Positions 17,377 to 26,797 are shown, counted from the first letter of the stretch. The stretch: DNA of 64,000 bases from Rathayibacter sp. SW19 (GCF_030866825.1 NZ_CP133020.1:3410001-3474000), one strand, 5' to 3'. The notes: a model not told the origin generated them from the letters alone. Translations and numbers: made by a program.

Positions 17377-17552
17377 CGCAAACCCTTCACGACGACGCCC
17401 GAAGCATTGCAAACGGCAAACTGCGGATGCTGCGCTCAGGGCGAGCGCGTCGGCTACACATCCGAGCGTATTCGCCTGCGCTCACTGGTGAGCATCCCCC
17501 GTGTGGGTGGTTTGCGGTACCCGTTCAGGATGCTCATCAGCAGGAGCCGTCT

Positions 17553-17990
17553 TCATCGAGCGTCGACACCGTCCGGGGCGACGACCACCAGGCCGGGGAA
17601 TGCCGTCCGATAGCGCTGGGCATCGCGGGTTACCAAGGTGAGCCTTCGCACGACCGCATGTGCGCCGATGTAGAAATCGGGCAGCGTCGAAACGCGAGTG
17701 CCACCGCGCCGTCGATACGCGCGATGTGCGCGTGCTGCCAGGAATCCGGCAGACCAGGGCAACTGCTCGCGTCGAATCCAGTCAGCAGGTAACGCCGCAT
17801 CCAACGCCTCGATCGAATCGAACGCCAGTGACACTTCCGAGTACACGATCGGGTTGATGAACGCGACACTGGACCGAACGGCGTTCGCCAACGCAAGCGT
17901 CGACCACGCCGACCACGCAGGATCGTCTGTGATGACGTCGAGCAACACGTTCGAATCGATCAAATAGCCGACCGTTTCACTCTTACTCAT
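17553..17990 (-). CDS. vapC: PIN-domain toxin, VapC family (second module)
   Basis: A 145-residue PIN protein: MSKSETVGYLIDSNVLLDVITDD (first Asp), NPIVYSEVSLAF (Glu) and TLPDFYIGAHAVVRRLTLVTRDAQRY (third and fourth acidic positions). Predicted RNA-cleaving toxin. Start at 17990 is MSKSETVG; the open frame to 18113 is antisense extension. It overlaps the antitoxin gene by 8 nt. No frameshift or missing residue is visible. Confidence 0.85.
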   Translation of the reverse strand: MSKSETVGYLIDSNVLLDVITDDPAWSAWSTLALANAVRSSVAFINPIVYSEVSLAFDSIEALDAALPADWIRREQLPWSAGFLAARAHRAYRRRGGTRVSTLPDFYIGAHAVVRRLTLVTRDAQRYRTAFPGLVVVAPDGVDAR

Positions 17991-18237
17991 CGTCGTCGTA
18001 CGCGCGCGTGAGCCGCATGATCTCGTCGGTCGACAACTGCTCTCGGGATCGCCCCGCTGCACCACGCAAGGCCTCGAGAAGCTGATCCGCCCTGTCTGGT
18101 TTCGAAGCAGCACCCACCGACGTGAGAGTCACCGCTCCGTCCCGCTCGACGAACTCGACGTCTGTTTCCGGCATGAAACCGTAGCGCTCCCGCACCCATT
18201 GCGGGATCGTGACCTGTCCCTTCGACGTAATGCGCAT
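17983..18237 (-). CDS. vapB: AbrB-family antitoxin of the second VapBC module
   Basis: An 84-residue protein with the SpoVT/AbrB swapped-hairpin fold: MRITSKGQVTIPQWVRERYGFMPETDVEFVERDGAVTLT. The C-terminal part (DQLLEALRGAAGRSREQLSTDEIMRLTRAYDDDE) is the VapC-binding tail. ATG at 18237 lies 6 nt downstream of a TACACT -10 hexamer read on the minus strand, so it is probably leaderless. Autorepression via the inverted repeats upstream is expected. Confidence 0.85.
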   Translation of the reverse strand: MRITSKGQVTIPQWVRERYGFMPETDVEFVERDGAVTLTSVGAASKPDRADQLLEALRGAAGRSREQLSTDEIMRLTRAYDDDE

Positions 18238-18246
18238 GTACCTAGT

Positions 18247-18270
18247 GTAGTTCTTACTACTGCCAGTAAT
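18247..18270. promoter_or_regulatory. Inverted repeats overlapping the vapB promoter
   Basis: GTAGT-TCTT-ACTAC (18247-18260) and an overlapping TTACT...AGTAA (18254-18270) lie just outside the -10 hexamer of the minus-strand vapB promoter. Placement fits an AbrB-type autorepressor operator. Inferred from position only. Confidence 0.5.
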
Positions 18271-18341
18271 ACTCAACAATTGTCCTCCAATTCCCCTAAA
18301 GTGCCCCTGCTTCACGCCGTCGTACGCACACCAACAAACGT

Positions 18342-18737
18342 TCACGGTGACGCATCCAACGCGATTTCACGCGGCCCGAACTCATCAAGACGGCGCTCGA
18401 TCACCGTGCCGACGGGCCAGTGGTCTGCGAGGGCGAGCAAGCCGTCCGCAAGCTCCTCCGTCCAGAACGTTGGCCAGCCTTGATCTCCCAGGCTCGACCG
18501 TAATGCGGTCACGAAATCGTTGCGGTCCAGGTCGGGCAGATCCGCCACCGCGGCGGTTGTCGTGGCGCGATGCGAGTTCATTCCCGCAAATCCGCGACCG
18601 CACCCACAGCCTTCATCCGGGCTGCGGCGTCCGCTGGCGCACGGCTCTTGAATCCACAGCAACTCGCCTTCGATGCACCAGTGATAGTCATTCCCACGCG
18701 CACCTTGAGTGCGGGCGGTTGCCACGAGTATTTCCAT
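18342..18737 (-). CDS. DUF7715-like small protein
   Basis: A 131-residue protein beginning MEILVATARTQGARGNDYHWCIEGELLW and with a Cys cluster GCGCGRGFAG plus SHRATTTAAV. This pattern matches an uncharacterised family often listed as DUF7715 in actinobacteria; I recall it from memory and am not certain of the number. The two Cys motifs suggest metal binding. A longer frame begins 7 codons upstream at 18758. Function unknown. Confidence 0.6.
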   Translation of the reverse strand: MEILVATARTQGARGNDYHWCIEGELLWIQEPCASGRRSPDEGCGCGRGFAGMNSHRATTTAAVADLPDLDRNDFVTALRSSLGDQGWPTFWTEELADGLLALADHWPVGTVIERRLDEFGPREIALDASP

Positions 18738-18865
18738 TGTCTCTCTCCGCTCCGGCACGAGCGCATGCCGAGGCTATAACGGGCCACCGACAGCCGAACC
18801 AGCCCGCGGGCATCCGCCGATTCTGAGGCACTCGATGTCGGCGACATCAGCGCCGAGCTCGGCAT

Positions 18866-19129
18866 GTGTTCACATCTGTGCTCGCCGTGCCCGGACTGCC
18901 GGCGGATGTCTTTCTCGGCCCCCAGACATCCGGTAGAACTGTGGCGGATGCTCTCACTCGCGATCCCGACGCTCGCTTCGGTAACCTCGGCGAGCTGGCT
19001 CGTCGCGTCAACATGAGCCGCGAGGGACTCTACAAAGCCCTTTCAGCCGACGGCAACCCGAGCTTCGCCACCATCGTCAAGGTCACTAAGGCCCTCGGTC
19101 TCAAGCTCCATTTCGACGCCATCGCCTGA
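18866..19129 (+). CDS. HigA/addiction-antidote-like HTH protein, probably N-terminally degraded
   Basis: The C-terminal about 55 residues, ELARRVNMSREGLYKALSADGNPSFATIVKVTKALGLKLHFDAIA, are the standard addiction-module antidote HTH. The first 30 residues do not match the family, and there is no HigB-type toxin next to it; the start GTG at 18866 has no good RBS. It may be a remnant of a toxin-antitoxin module or an orphan regulator. It stands between the DUF7715-like gene and a small unassigned stretch. Confidence 0.55.
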   Translation: MFTSVLAVPGLPADVFLGPQTSGRTVADALTRDPDARFGNLGELARRVNMSREGLYKALSADGNPSFATIVKVTKALGLKLHFDAIA

Positions 19130-19364
19130 CGAGGCAGCCACTGGTGAAATAGTTCCGTCGGGGTCACCGCCGAGGTGAGCGCACTACGGAAGCCCTCGTC
19201 AAGTGCACTGCTGGAGCACGCCATTGACGGCGTACGCCAGCATAGGATCGTCCCATCGGAGTAGAAACGCGCCCCGGATGCCAACGGCAAACCCAAGCAG
19301 GGCGCGCGCACACGCGGCATCGACCGATCCGCCACTTCTTCCAAAGAAGTGGAAGGCGTGCGTC

Positions 19365-20267
19365 ATGACGGCAGTACAGTTCAGCCGGTTCGGCGGCCGC
19401 GAGGTTCTCGAGGTCGTCAGTCTCCCCGATCCTCATCCCGGCAGCGGAGAGATACGCATCACAGTGCGCGCCGCGGGGATCAATGCCAGCGACTGGAAGA
19501 AGCGTCAGGGCCTGCTGGACCAGGAACTGCCGCAGACCCTGGGGTACGAGGCCGCAGGCATCGTCGGCGAGATCGGTGACGATGTCTCCGCCGCCGCGGC
19601 GGGCGACCGGGTCTTCGGAGTCTCACCCTACGGGGCCGCCCAAGCAGAGCTGGCCGTGCTGTCCGGTTGGGCATCCATGACGAATTCGCTCGACTTTGCG
19701 AGGTTTGCAGCGATCCCTGCGGCGGCCGAGACCGCGGCACGGTCACTCGACCAGCTCGGCGTCACAGCGGGCAGCACCGTGCTCATCAATGGGGCGTCCG
19801 GCAGCGTCGGAAGTGCTGCTGTTCAACTCGCCGCGGAGCGCGGCGCACGCGTGATCGGCACGGGTAGCCCGCGCACTCACGACAGCCTCCGCTCGCTCGG
19901 AGCCGAGCCTGTTGCATACGGTGAGGGCATGCCCGAACGAGTCCGCGCAATCATGCCGTCGGGGGTCGATTTCGCCTTGGACGTTGCCGGAAACGGCGTG
20001 CTTCCAGAACTCGCGGAACTCGCCGGCGCACCCGAGCACGTGATTACGGTCGCCGACTTCCTCGGGGCGCGGCAAACAGGCATCCGCTTCAGTTCCGGCG
20101 ACGCCGGTCGCGCAACGTACGCGCTGGCCCAGGTCGCTCGCATGGTCGAAGCGGGGCGATTCTCCGTCACGGTCGGCCAGACCTTTCCTTTGGCCGAGGT
20201 GGCCGAAGCCCACCGCGTCGGCGAAGCCGGAACCGTGCGCGGCAAGCTCGTGCTTCTCGTGGGTTGA
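19365..20267 (+). CDS. NADP-dependent medium-chain oxidoreductase (quinone-reductase type)
   Basis: A 300-residue MDR-superfamily protein without structural zinc ligands: LPQTLGYEAAGIVGEIGDDV is the family core, VLINGASGSVGSAAVQLAAERGARVIGT the nucleotide-binding AxxGxxG site. The catalytic domain resembles quinone oxidoreductases and enoyl reductases. GGAAGG is positioned 9 nt before the ATG at 19365; the upstream open frame (to 19203) is unsupported. Substrate unknown. The 235 bp before it has no clear gene. Confidence 0.85.
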   Translation: MTAVQFSRFGGREVLEVVSLPDPHPGSGEIRITVRAAGINASDWKKRQGLLDQELPQTLGYEAAGIVGEIGDDVSAAAAGDRVFGVSPYGAAQAELAVLSGWASMTNSLDFARFAAIPAAAETAARSLDQLGVTAGSTVLINGASGSVGSAAVQLAAERGARVIGTGSPRTHDSLRSLGAEPVAYGEGMPERVRAIMPSGVDFALDVAGNGVLPELAELAGAPEHVITVADFLGARQTGIRFSSGDAGRATYALAQVARMVEAGRFSVTVGQTFPLAEVAEAHRVGEAGTVRGKLVLLVG

Positions 20268-20366
20268 ACTGTCTCTACGGCGGGAGCAAACCAACCCGAC
20301 ACCGGATGCGCCGCGGTCGCGCGTGCGCCACGACCGAACGCGTCTGCCGCACCCCCTCAACCCCGG

Positions 20367-20948
20367 TCAGTGAGTCGTGTATTGGGCGACGATCACGCCG
20401 GTGGTCGTGGCGAGCGATCGCGTGAGCGTGAGGTTGGTGGGGCTGCCTGCGCCGAAGAGTGTTGTTCCGGAGCCGAGCACGATCGGGAAGATCTGCAGGA
20501 TGTACTCGTCGATCAGCCCTGCACCGTGCAAGGAACGAATCAGCTCTCCGCTGCCCATGATCATGAGCGTGCCATCCACCTGGCCTTTCAGCGTGCGGAC
20601 GCGATCGACGGCATCCCCGGCGAGCAGGGTCGAGTTCGCGTACGTCAGCTCGGTGTCGGCAGAGCGAGAGACGACGTATTTCGGGCTGCCGACCAGCACG
20701 TCGGCGAAGGGATTCGGCTCGGGTGTCGTGGTCCAGTGGTGGAGCAGGTCGTCGTAGGTGCGGTGTCCGAACAACAGGGCGCCGGTGCGGGACATGCCTT
20801 CGCCGGCGAACTGCATCGACACCTCGTCTTGGTATCCGTCGGCCCAGCCGCTCTGGGTGAAGCCGCCGCGGGTGTCCTCGCCGGGCCGCCCGGGACCCTG
20901 CATGACTCCGTCGAGGGTGATGCTCTGAAAAACGCTGATTGTTGCCAT
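20367..20948 (-). CDS. Dihydrofolate reductase family (RibD C-terminal domain) protein
   Basis: A 193-residue member of the RibD_C/dihydrofolate reductase-like family: MATISVFQSITLDGVMQGPG, GALLFGHRTYDDLLHHW, VDGTLMIMGSGELIRSL, LIDEYILQIFPIVLGSGTTLF. AGAGGAGGAATC just before the ATG is a strong RBS. Such proteins are widespread NADPH reductases of unknown substrate. Convergent with the preceding oxidoreductase gene; no operon. Confidence 0.85.
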   Translation of the reverse strand: MATISVFQSITLDGVMQGPGRPGEDTRGGFTQSGWADGYQDEVSMQFAGEGMSRTGALLFGHRTYDDLLHHWTTTPEPNPFADVLVGSPKYVVSRSADTELTYANSTLLAGDAVDRVRTLKGQVDGTLMIMGSGELIRSLHGAGLIDEYILQIFPIVLGSGTTLFGAGSPTNLTLTRSLATTTGVIVAQYTTH

Positions 20949-21168
20949 GATTCCTCCTCTGTGGTTTCGCCTGACCGGCGATGTCACAATGACGAGTGAA
21001 CAGGCCGCCGATCGACACGCCCACTCCCGCAAGCCGTGCTCGCCTCGGCGGCCGCATGCAGTCCAGTGGGTTGGGGGTGGAAGCCGAGCGGTGCTCTTGG
21101 GCGGGCATCCGTCCATGCTGGCGATGCCGAGGCGCGGGTGCGTCGGGTCGCCGATACTGCGCGGCACC

Positions 21169-21528
21169 TCAGACGTCGAGGGATGCGCGGATATCGTCGA
21201 GCAACACGTAGAGGTGGAGCGGGTCGGTTGGGGAGGGCTTGAAGCCGAGTGCCGTGTAGAAGGCTGCGGCTTTCTCGTGGAGCGCGTGAACGATGAGGAG
21301 GCGAACACCAACGCGGTCCGCCGCCGCGAGTGTCGAGAGCAGAGCATCGCGCACGAGGAGTCTGCCGAGGCCAGAACCCTGTGCCGTGCGATCGACGGCG
21401 AGTCTTCCGAGCAGCACCGCAGGCACCGGATCAGGCGAATTGCGTCGTGCACGTCCGGGCAGTTGCCTGTGTTCGACCGCGACGGCCGACAAGGTGCGGT
21501 AACCGAGAATCTGGCGTCAGTGCTCCTG
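21169..21528 (-). pseudogene. N-terminally truncated GNAT (TacT-like) acetyltransferase
   Basis: The C-terminal about 107 residues of a GNAT protein are intact: VAVEHRQLPGRARRNSPDPVPAVLLGRLAVDR, GSGLGRLLVRDAL (acetyl-CoA binding), FYTALGFKPSP. The segment QILGYRTLSAVAVEH precedes it, but a TGA directly before that fragment closes the frame, so the N-terminal half of the usual about 165-residue protein is lost. The LLGRLAVDR pattern resembles TacT-type toxins, which block translation by acetylating aminoacyl-tRNA. No antitoxin gene remains. Confidence 0.65.
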
Positions 21529-21572
21529 AGTAGCCTTAAGCGCAGTGAAGTATCTATATTCAAGGAGCCACG

Positions 21573-22310
21573 ATGAGCGCGCTTGCAGAGATGATCGAAA
21601 AATCCATGGCAGCGGTATTGAACGAAGCCTGGGACATCCGAAACGGGACTGTTGTTCCTGCGACCGACAGCGTTGCTCTCAAGAATGGCGCAGTCAAGAT
21701 CGAAGCCGCATATCTATACGCAGACCTGGCGGACTCCACGCTGCTTCAGAAGGCCTATAAACCCGAATTCGCCGCCAAAGTAATCCGGATGTATCTGCGT
21801 GGGGCTTGCGACATCATTCGCGACTGCGGCGGCAGCATCAAGAGCTTTGACGGTGACCGCGTGATGGGGGTCTTCATCGGTGATAGCAAGCGAACAGATG
21901 CAGCCGACGCAGCGCTAAAGATCAACTGGCTGGTAGCCAAGGCGATCAACCCGTTATTGCAGGCACATCGAAGCGATACCGGAAGTTACTGGATTCTTGA
22001 GCACGGCATTGGAATCGACGTCGGACCCGCCTTTATCGTTCGTGCCGGCGTCAATAACAGAAGCGGTGAACACAACCACAATGATCTGATATCTGTTGGC
22101 GAGGCACCTAACATCGCTGCCAAACTCAGTGGACTGCGCGGCGCTGAAGCCGGCCCGCTCGTCATCACTGAGGCGGTGTATAGCCGCCTTGCCGATTCGT
22201 CGAAGTTCGGAGGTACTGATAATAAGAACATGTGGTCGGGACCGCACACGACTCTTGCTGGGCCTCACACTGTGAAGGTCTACAAGTCCACGTGGAGAAG
22301 GACAGCGTGA
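21573..22310 (+). CDS. pycC: PycC pyrimidine cyclase of a Pycsar defence system
   Basis: A 245-residue class III nucleotidyl cyclase domain. YLYADLADST (D51) and SIKSFDGDRVMGVFIGD (D95) supply the two metal-binding aspartates; ISVGEAPNIAAKLSGLR is the following catalytic-face strand. No membrane segment or HAMP region is present, as in PycC. In Pycsar the cyclase makes cUMP or cCMP on phage infection to activate an adjacent effector. The following gene overlaps by 4 nt (GTGA) and encodes a PycTM-like effector, which makes the assignment strong; a stand-alone cyclase is the weaker alternative. Codon use is AT-richer than upstream genes. Confidence 0.85.
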   Translation: MSALAEMIEKSMAAVLNEAWDIRNGTVVPATDSVALKNGAVKIEAAYLYADLADSTLLQKAYKPEFAAKVIRMYLRGACDIIRDCGGSIKSFDGDRVMGVFIGDSKRTDAADAALKINWLVAKAINPLLQAHRSDTGSYWILEHGIGIDVGPAFIVRAGVNNRSGEHNHNDLISVGEAPNIAAKLSGLRGAEAGPLVITEAVYSRLADSSKFGGTDNKNMWSGPHTTLAGPHTVKVYKSTWRRTA

Positions 22311-22822
22311 AAGAGAAGGGCCGCCCACAGGCGGTTGATGCCGCCTGGCACGTCCACAATGCTCAACTGGACTGGACAGCCAAGGCCGACGCCAAAGCGG
22401 CGTTCGCCTTTGGAATCGACTCAGCCGCTGTAGCCGCTGTAGCCATTCTCGTGTCGACCGGTAAGGTGTTCTCTCATTTCGATCACTGGTGGCTGACCGC
22501 GCTCTTCACTTTGGGTGGCTTGGGTCTATTAGCGGGGATCGTGGCAGCTTCAATTGGAGTAGCCCCGAGGCTGAAGGCTAAAGGAGCCAAGAAGCTGTCG
22601 AAGACCAACTACATCTACTTTGGTCATGCCCGTCATTGGAAAGCGGTTGACCTAGAGAAGCGCCTGCGTACAGATGATCTGCTGCCCCAACTGTCACGCC
22701 AGATCACAGCGACAGCGGACATCGCCTGGAAGAAGCACGTTGCCGTCAACTGGTCAATCTGGCTCACCATGGGAGCTGGTGCGTTGCTCATCACCTACGT
22801 GTTGTTGACCCGGATTCCATAG
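22307..22822 (+). CDS. pycTM: PycTM-like transmembrane effector of the Pycsar system
   Basis: A 171-residue protein with an N-terminal cytosolic segment HNAQLDWTAKADAKAAFAFGIDSA (the D-x-K-A pattern of the Pycsar effector family, PF18967), then hydrophobic helices at about 33-52 and 62-84 and a third at about 150-168. PycTM binds cyclic pyrimidine and is thought to disrupt the membrane. I choose the GTG at 22307, which overlaps the cyclase stop and has AAGG 6 nt before it; the open frame to 22232 is antisense-like extension. Family assignment from motif and neighbour. Confidence 0.8.
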   Translation: MKEKGRPQAVDAAWHVHNAQLDWTAKADAKAAFAFGIDSAAVAAVAILVSTGKVFSHFDHWWLTALFTLGGLGLLAGIVAASIGVAPRLKAKGAKKLSKTNYIYFGHARHWKAVDLEKRLRTDDLLPQLSRQITATADIAWKKHVAVNWSIWLTMGAGALLITYVLLTRIP

Positions 22823-23716
22823 ATCTCGTTGCACGTGCGCAAAATCCCGACGCGCGTCATTGAGTTGTCGTAGTGGCGGAAGCGTGGTTGGCCACTTCGA
22901 GCAGATGAAGGTCGGGCGATCGTCAGCGGTGGCCTTCCCCTGTTTCGAAGTCACTGGGCAGGCGATCAATTCGGAGCTGTCCTCCGATTTTGGTGAGCGC
23001 GTGGCGACCTGTATGGACCTTCTTCGCGCCCCGAGGCATACGCAAAGCACTTCCGGCTTTAGTCACACTCATGCGGCAGGCGAGGCGAGCGCTGTACTTC
23101 CGTACATACGCAGGAACACTCAGAAGCGGAACAGCCACAGAAACTCGGCGTCAATGCGCGGGCCGTAGCCAGATGCGTGGGTCACATGATCCGGGCCCCT
23201 TTGGTCCCCTGTGTCTATCGCTCTGGCAGGTACCTTCCCGGGCCGCGCGCGGTGTCATCTTCAGCGTTCAGGAAGTCATCTGCCAAACGCGTACGTCCGC
23301 GTCGGCAGTACCCCCATTGAGGAGGGCAAGCGCCGTTCGGTGACGGATACCTACGTTTGTGATCGTGCCGTCGACCCAAAACCGCCTGCGCTCAAGTCGC
23401 TCGCTCGGTCAACCGAGCCTGCCTGGCAGAATGCGCAGTGCGTCGCGATATGCGGGCGAAGCTAATGCATGGGCGCCGTCGTATGCGACGCCGTTCCCTT
23501 TCTTGAACTTGACTCGTGTTACACAAGAAGCGCGCGGCGTATCGATCGCGTCGTAGCTCTACGCACCAATTGCCCCCAAAGCGAGGCAACTGCAACAGCC
23601 CCGCCCCGTACAAGTTCACATTCATGGCAACATGACAGTAGCCGACCAAGCGAACCTATCCATCGGCAACACAGTGCCGGCAAATGAGTCGCTAGAGACC
23701 GCAGACAGGAGCACCG
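22823..23716. other. Gene-poor interval between Pycsar and the restriction unit
   Basis: About 890 bp with several short frames on both strands (for example a plus-strand frame 22860-23168 and a minus-strand frame 22923-23138), none of which shows a recognisable motif or a good start site. The composition is mixed and it may hold decayed genes or promoters of the restriction unit. I saw no repeats or attachment sites. Confidence 0.4.
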
Positions 23717-26700
23717 TTGACAGACCCGTTGGCGAACCCGATCCTTAATTCGCCCTACAGGGTGCCCAAACGGCACTTCGTAGTTGGAAAGCAAGGGCCG
23801 ACGGGCGAGATCGCCGAGAAGCGCCGCCCCAGCGAGTTTTTCATGCCGATTCCGCTCGCAAAGAAAGGCAAGAAGGGCGCCAATCACGAACAGCTCGAGT
23901 TCGACCTCGAGGGCACCAAAGAACGAAGTGAACGCAACGACCTGGTCGAAATGTTGCGGCTCGAGGTCGCCGATTGGCGCGCGCAGGCCTTCCCGCGGGT
24001 AACTCCAATCTCGCGCAAGCTGCTCGAGCATTGGTCCGCCCCAGACCGAGACAACCCGATTCTCTTTGCCCAGCGCGAAGCTGCTGAGACGGCCATCTTT
24101 CTCTCTGAAGTTGCGGGGCGCAGAGACTTCATTCCGTCAAGAACCACGAGTGCGAACTGGCGCCGACGCCTCGATGGTGCAAACGCCGAGCACAATTCCG
24201 GGCTCCCCCGCATTGCTCTCAAGATGGCTACCGGGTCTGGCAAGACGATCGTCATGGCAATGCTCATCGCATGGCAAACACTCAACAAGATTGCTAGCCC
24301 CAACGACAGTCGTTTCGTCAGGCGGTTCCTGATCGTCACCCCAGGAATCACCATCCGTGACCGACTCAAAGTGCTGCAACCGTCGGACGACGACAACTAC
24401 TACGACCTGCGAGGCCTCATCCCCGCTGACCTCCGTGGCCTGCTCGGCAAGGCCAATATCGTCATCGCGAACTATCACCAGTTCCTCAAGCGTGACGCCA
24501 AAGAAATTAAAGGGGTCAGCGCAACTACACGCAAGATCCTTCTAGCGGGCAAGGCCGACCCCTTCAAAGAATCCGAGAAGGCAGTCGTCTCGAGACTCCT
24601 ACGCAACCTCGGTGCAGGCAAGGGCGAGATCATCGTCCTCAACGACGAAGCTCACCACTGCTACCAACCCCGCGACCTCGACGAGAAGATCGACGCGGAA
24701 TCGAAGGAGGCAAACGAGGATGCCCGCGTCTGGTTTAAGGGGCTCGCTGCCATTCGTAAGCACGTAGGTGTCAAGGCGATCTACGACCTCTCCGCAACGC
24801 CGTTCTATCTCAAGGGTTCGGGCTGGGGCGAAGGTCTCATCTTCCCATGGACTGTGAGCGATTTTTCCCTCATGGATGCGATCGAATCGGGAATCGTCAA
24901 AGTACCGCGGCTCCCCGTTGACGACAATGCCGAGGGCGATCAGGTCAGCTACCTACACCTGTGGGACCAGATCAAGGATGACCTCCCAAAGAGAGCAACA
25001 TCTGCTGTCGGCGAACCTGGTACGTGGATCATGCCCGCGGCGCTCGAGGGCGCCCTCCGCAGCCTGTACAGCAGCTACGAGCGGTCCTTTTCCCGGTGGG
25101 AGAAGGAGCTTAGAGACCTCGGCGAGCCGCCTCCCGTCATGATCGTCGTTGCTCCGAATACCATCGTCTCGAAGCTGATGTACGACTGGATCGCAGGTTA
25201 CGACAAGATCATCGGCGACACCACAGTTCACGTTCCAGGAAAGCTGGCGCTCTTCAGCAATGTGGTCGACGGAAAACTGCTCTCCAAACCGAAGACCATC
25301 ATCGTCGACTCGAGGCAACTCGAGTCTGGGGAGGCGATGAAGAAAGAGTTCAAGGACGCGGCCAGTTCAGAGATTGAAGCGTTCAAGGCGCAGTATCGTC
25401 GCGAGAATCCTGGTGCGGATGTCGACAAACTCACCGATGAGGATCTTCTGCGCGAGGTCATGAACACGGTGGGAAAGAAAGGCAAGCTCGGCGAGGGCGT
25501 ACATGCCGTCGTAAGCGTCGCAATGCTCACCGAGGGTTGGGACGCGAATACGGTCACCCACATCCTCGGAATTCGCGCGTTCGGTTCCCAGCTTCTTTGC
25601 GAACAAGTTGTTGGCCGCGGGCTCCGTCGTCGCTTCTATGTTGCTAACGACGAGGGATTCTTTGAACCAGAGTATGCAAATGTTTATGGGATCCCGTTCG
25701 CCTTCATCCCCTCCGATCGTGAAATCACCGGTACCAAACCCACTCAACCGGCTCTCCGCGTCCAAGCTCTTTCAGAGCGCGCCGATCTCCGCATTGAGTT
25801 CCCGATCCTCACCGGGTACCGAGTGGAGTTGCCTGATCAACCACTCGAATTCGATCCGGACGACTCCGACCGAATGGAGATCGGCGCGTCCAACGTGCCG
25901 AGCTGGGTGCAGTCCGAGGGGATCGTTGGCGAAGCTGAACGCATCGAGGAGTTGCTGGCCACTCGTCCGCAGCAGCTCGCGTTCGAGATTGCAGACCGTA
26001 TTCTGCACACTTTCTTCAATACGGGCGAAGACCGTAAACCCTGGCTGTTCCCCCAGCTCGTTCGTATCTCTAGACAATGGCTCGACAACTGTGTCGATAT
26101 CGAACATGGCTACAGCATCGGATACCTCTCCCTGGCAGAACCCCAGCAGAAGGCGGCCGAAACGGTGTACAACGCCATCATTCGCCGCGAGGCCCACGAG
26201 GCGCGACGGCCTCGACTTCGCCCCATGTTGCGACAGTTCGATCCCGTTGGCTCCACCGACTCCGTTCTCTTCGACACACGTAAGCAGTGCGTTGAGGTCG
26301 AGAACTCTCACGTCAACCGGGTCACCCTCGATGGCAAGGATGGAAACTCGTGGGAGGAAAAGGTTGCCAAGGTTTGCGACTCGTTAGCTTTCGACGGAAA
26401 GATCACCTCATTCGTCAAGAATGATCAGCTTGGGTTCCTCATCCCCTACGTGCACAATGGTCGCAGCCACTCCTATGTTCCTGACTTCCTGCTTCGCCTT
26501 CCGCAACAGCCTCACGAAGACTTCGTGCGCACGCTCATCGTGGAGGTTTCCGGCTCACAGAAGAGCCCAGGCCCGACAAAGGAGAAGGCCAGAACGGCGC
26601 GCGACAGCTGGTGTGTCGCCGTCAACAACCATCGCGGGTTCGGCCGCTGGGGCTACATCGAAATGCATAGGGCAGAAGTCGATAATGCCCAGTCCGTTCT

Positions 26701-26797
26701 GCGGGATGCGATCAATAGCTTGCTCCGTGATGAAGCCATCATTGGAGACCCGGATCTGCTCGAAGATTTTGTCTTGTCCACAATGGAGGCACACTAA
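23717..26797 (+). CDS. Type III-like restriction helicase-endonuclease (Res, BPTD_3080-like)
   Basis: A 1026-residue SF2 translocase-nuclease. Helicase motifs: ALKMATGSGKTIVMAML (Walker A, near residue 170), LNDEAHHCYQ (motif II, near 309), DLSATPFY (motif III) and EQVVGRGLRRRF (motif VI, near 630). C-terminal PD-(D/E)XK-like region: YVPDFLLRL near 920 and TLIVEVSGSQKS near 940, then NNHRGFGRWGYIEM, typical of this Res family. The usual E-x-K is E-V-S here, with a Lys 4 residues on. TTG start with AGGAG 7 nt before. Stop overlaps the Mod start (4 nt). It should cleave DNA after ATP-driven translocation in complex with Mod. Confidence 0.85.
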   Translation: MTDPLANPILNSPYRVPKRHFVVGKQGPTGEIAEKRRPSEFFMPIPLAKKGKKGANHEQLEFDLEGTKERSERNDLVEMLRLEVADWRAQAFPRVTPISRKLLEHWSAPDRDNPILFAQREAAETAIFLSEVAGRRDFIPSRTTSANWRRRLDGANAEHNSGLPRIALKMATGSGKTIVMAMLIAWQTLNKIASPNDSRFVRRFLIVTPGITIRDRLKVLQPSDDDNYYDLRGLIPADLRGLLGKANIVIANYHQFLKRDAKEIKGVSATTRKILLAGKADPFKESEKAVVSRLLRNLGAGKGEIIVLNDEAHHCYQPRDLDEKIDAESKEANEDARVWFKGLAAIRKHVGVKAIYDLSATPFYLKGSGWGEGLIFPWTVSDFSLMDAIESGIVKVPRLPVDDNAEGDQVSYLHLWDQIKDDLPKRATSAVGEPGTWIMPAALEGALRSLYSSYERSFSRWEKELRDLGEPPPVMIVVAPNTIVSKLMYDWIAGYDKIIGDTTVHVPGKLALFSNVVDGKLLSKPKTIIVDSRQLESGEAMKKEFKDAASSEIEAFKAQYRRENPGADVDKLTDEDLLREVMNTVGKKGKLGEGVHAVVSVAMLTEGWDANTVTHILGIRAFGSQLLCEQVVGRGLRRRFYVANDEGFFEPEYANVYGIPFAFIPSDREITGTKPTQPALRVQALSERADLRIEFPILTGYRVELPDQPLEFDPDDSDRMEIGASNVPSWVQSEGIVGEAERIEELLATRPQQLAFEIADRILHTFFNTGEDRKPWLFPQLVRISRQWLDNCVDIEHGYSIGYLSLAEPQQKAAETVYNAIIRREAHEARRPRLRPMLRQFDPVGSTDSVLFDTRKQCVEVENSHVNRVTLDGKDGNSWEEKVAKVCDSLAFDGKITSFVKNDQLGFLIPYVHNGRSHSYVPDFLLRLPQQPHEDFVRTLIVEVSGSQKSPGPTKEKARTARDSWCVAVNNHRGFGRWGYIEMHRAEVDNAQSVLRDAINSLLRDEAIIGDPDLLEDFVLSTMEAH

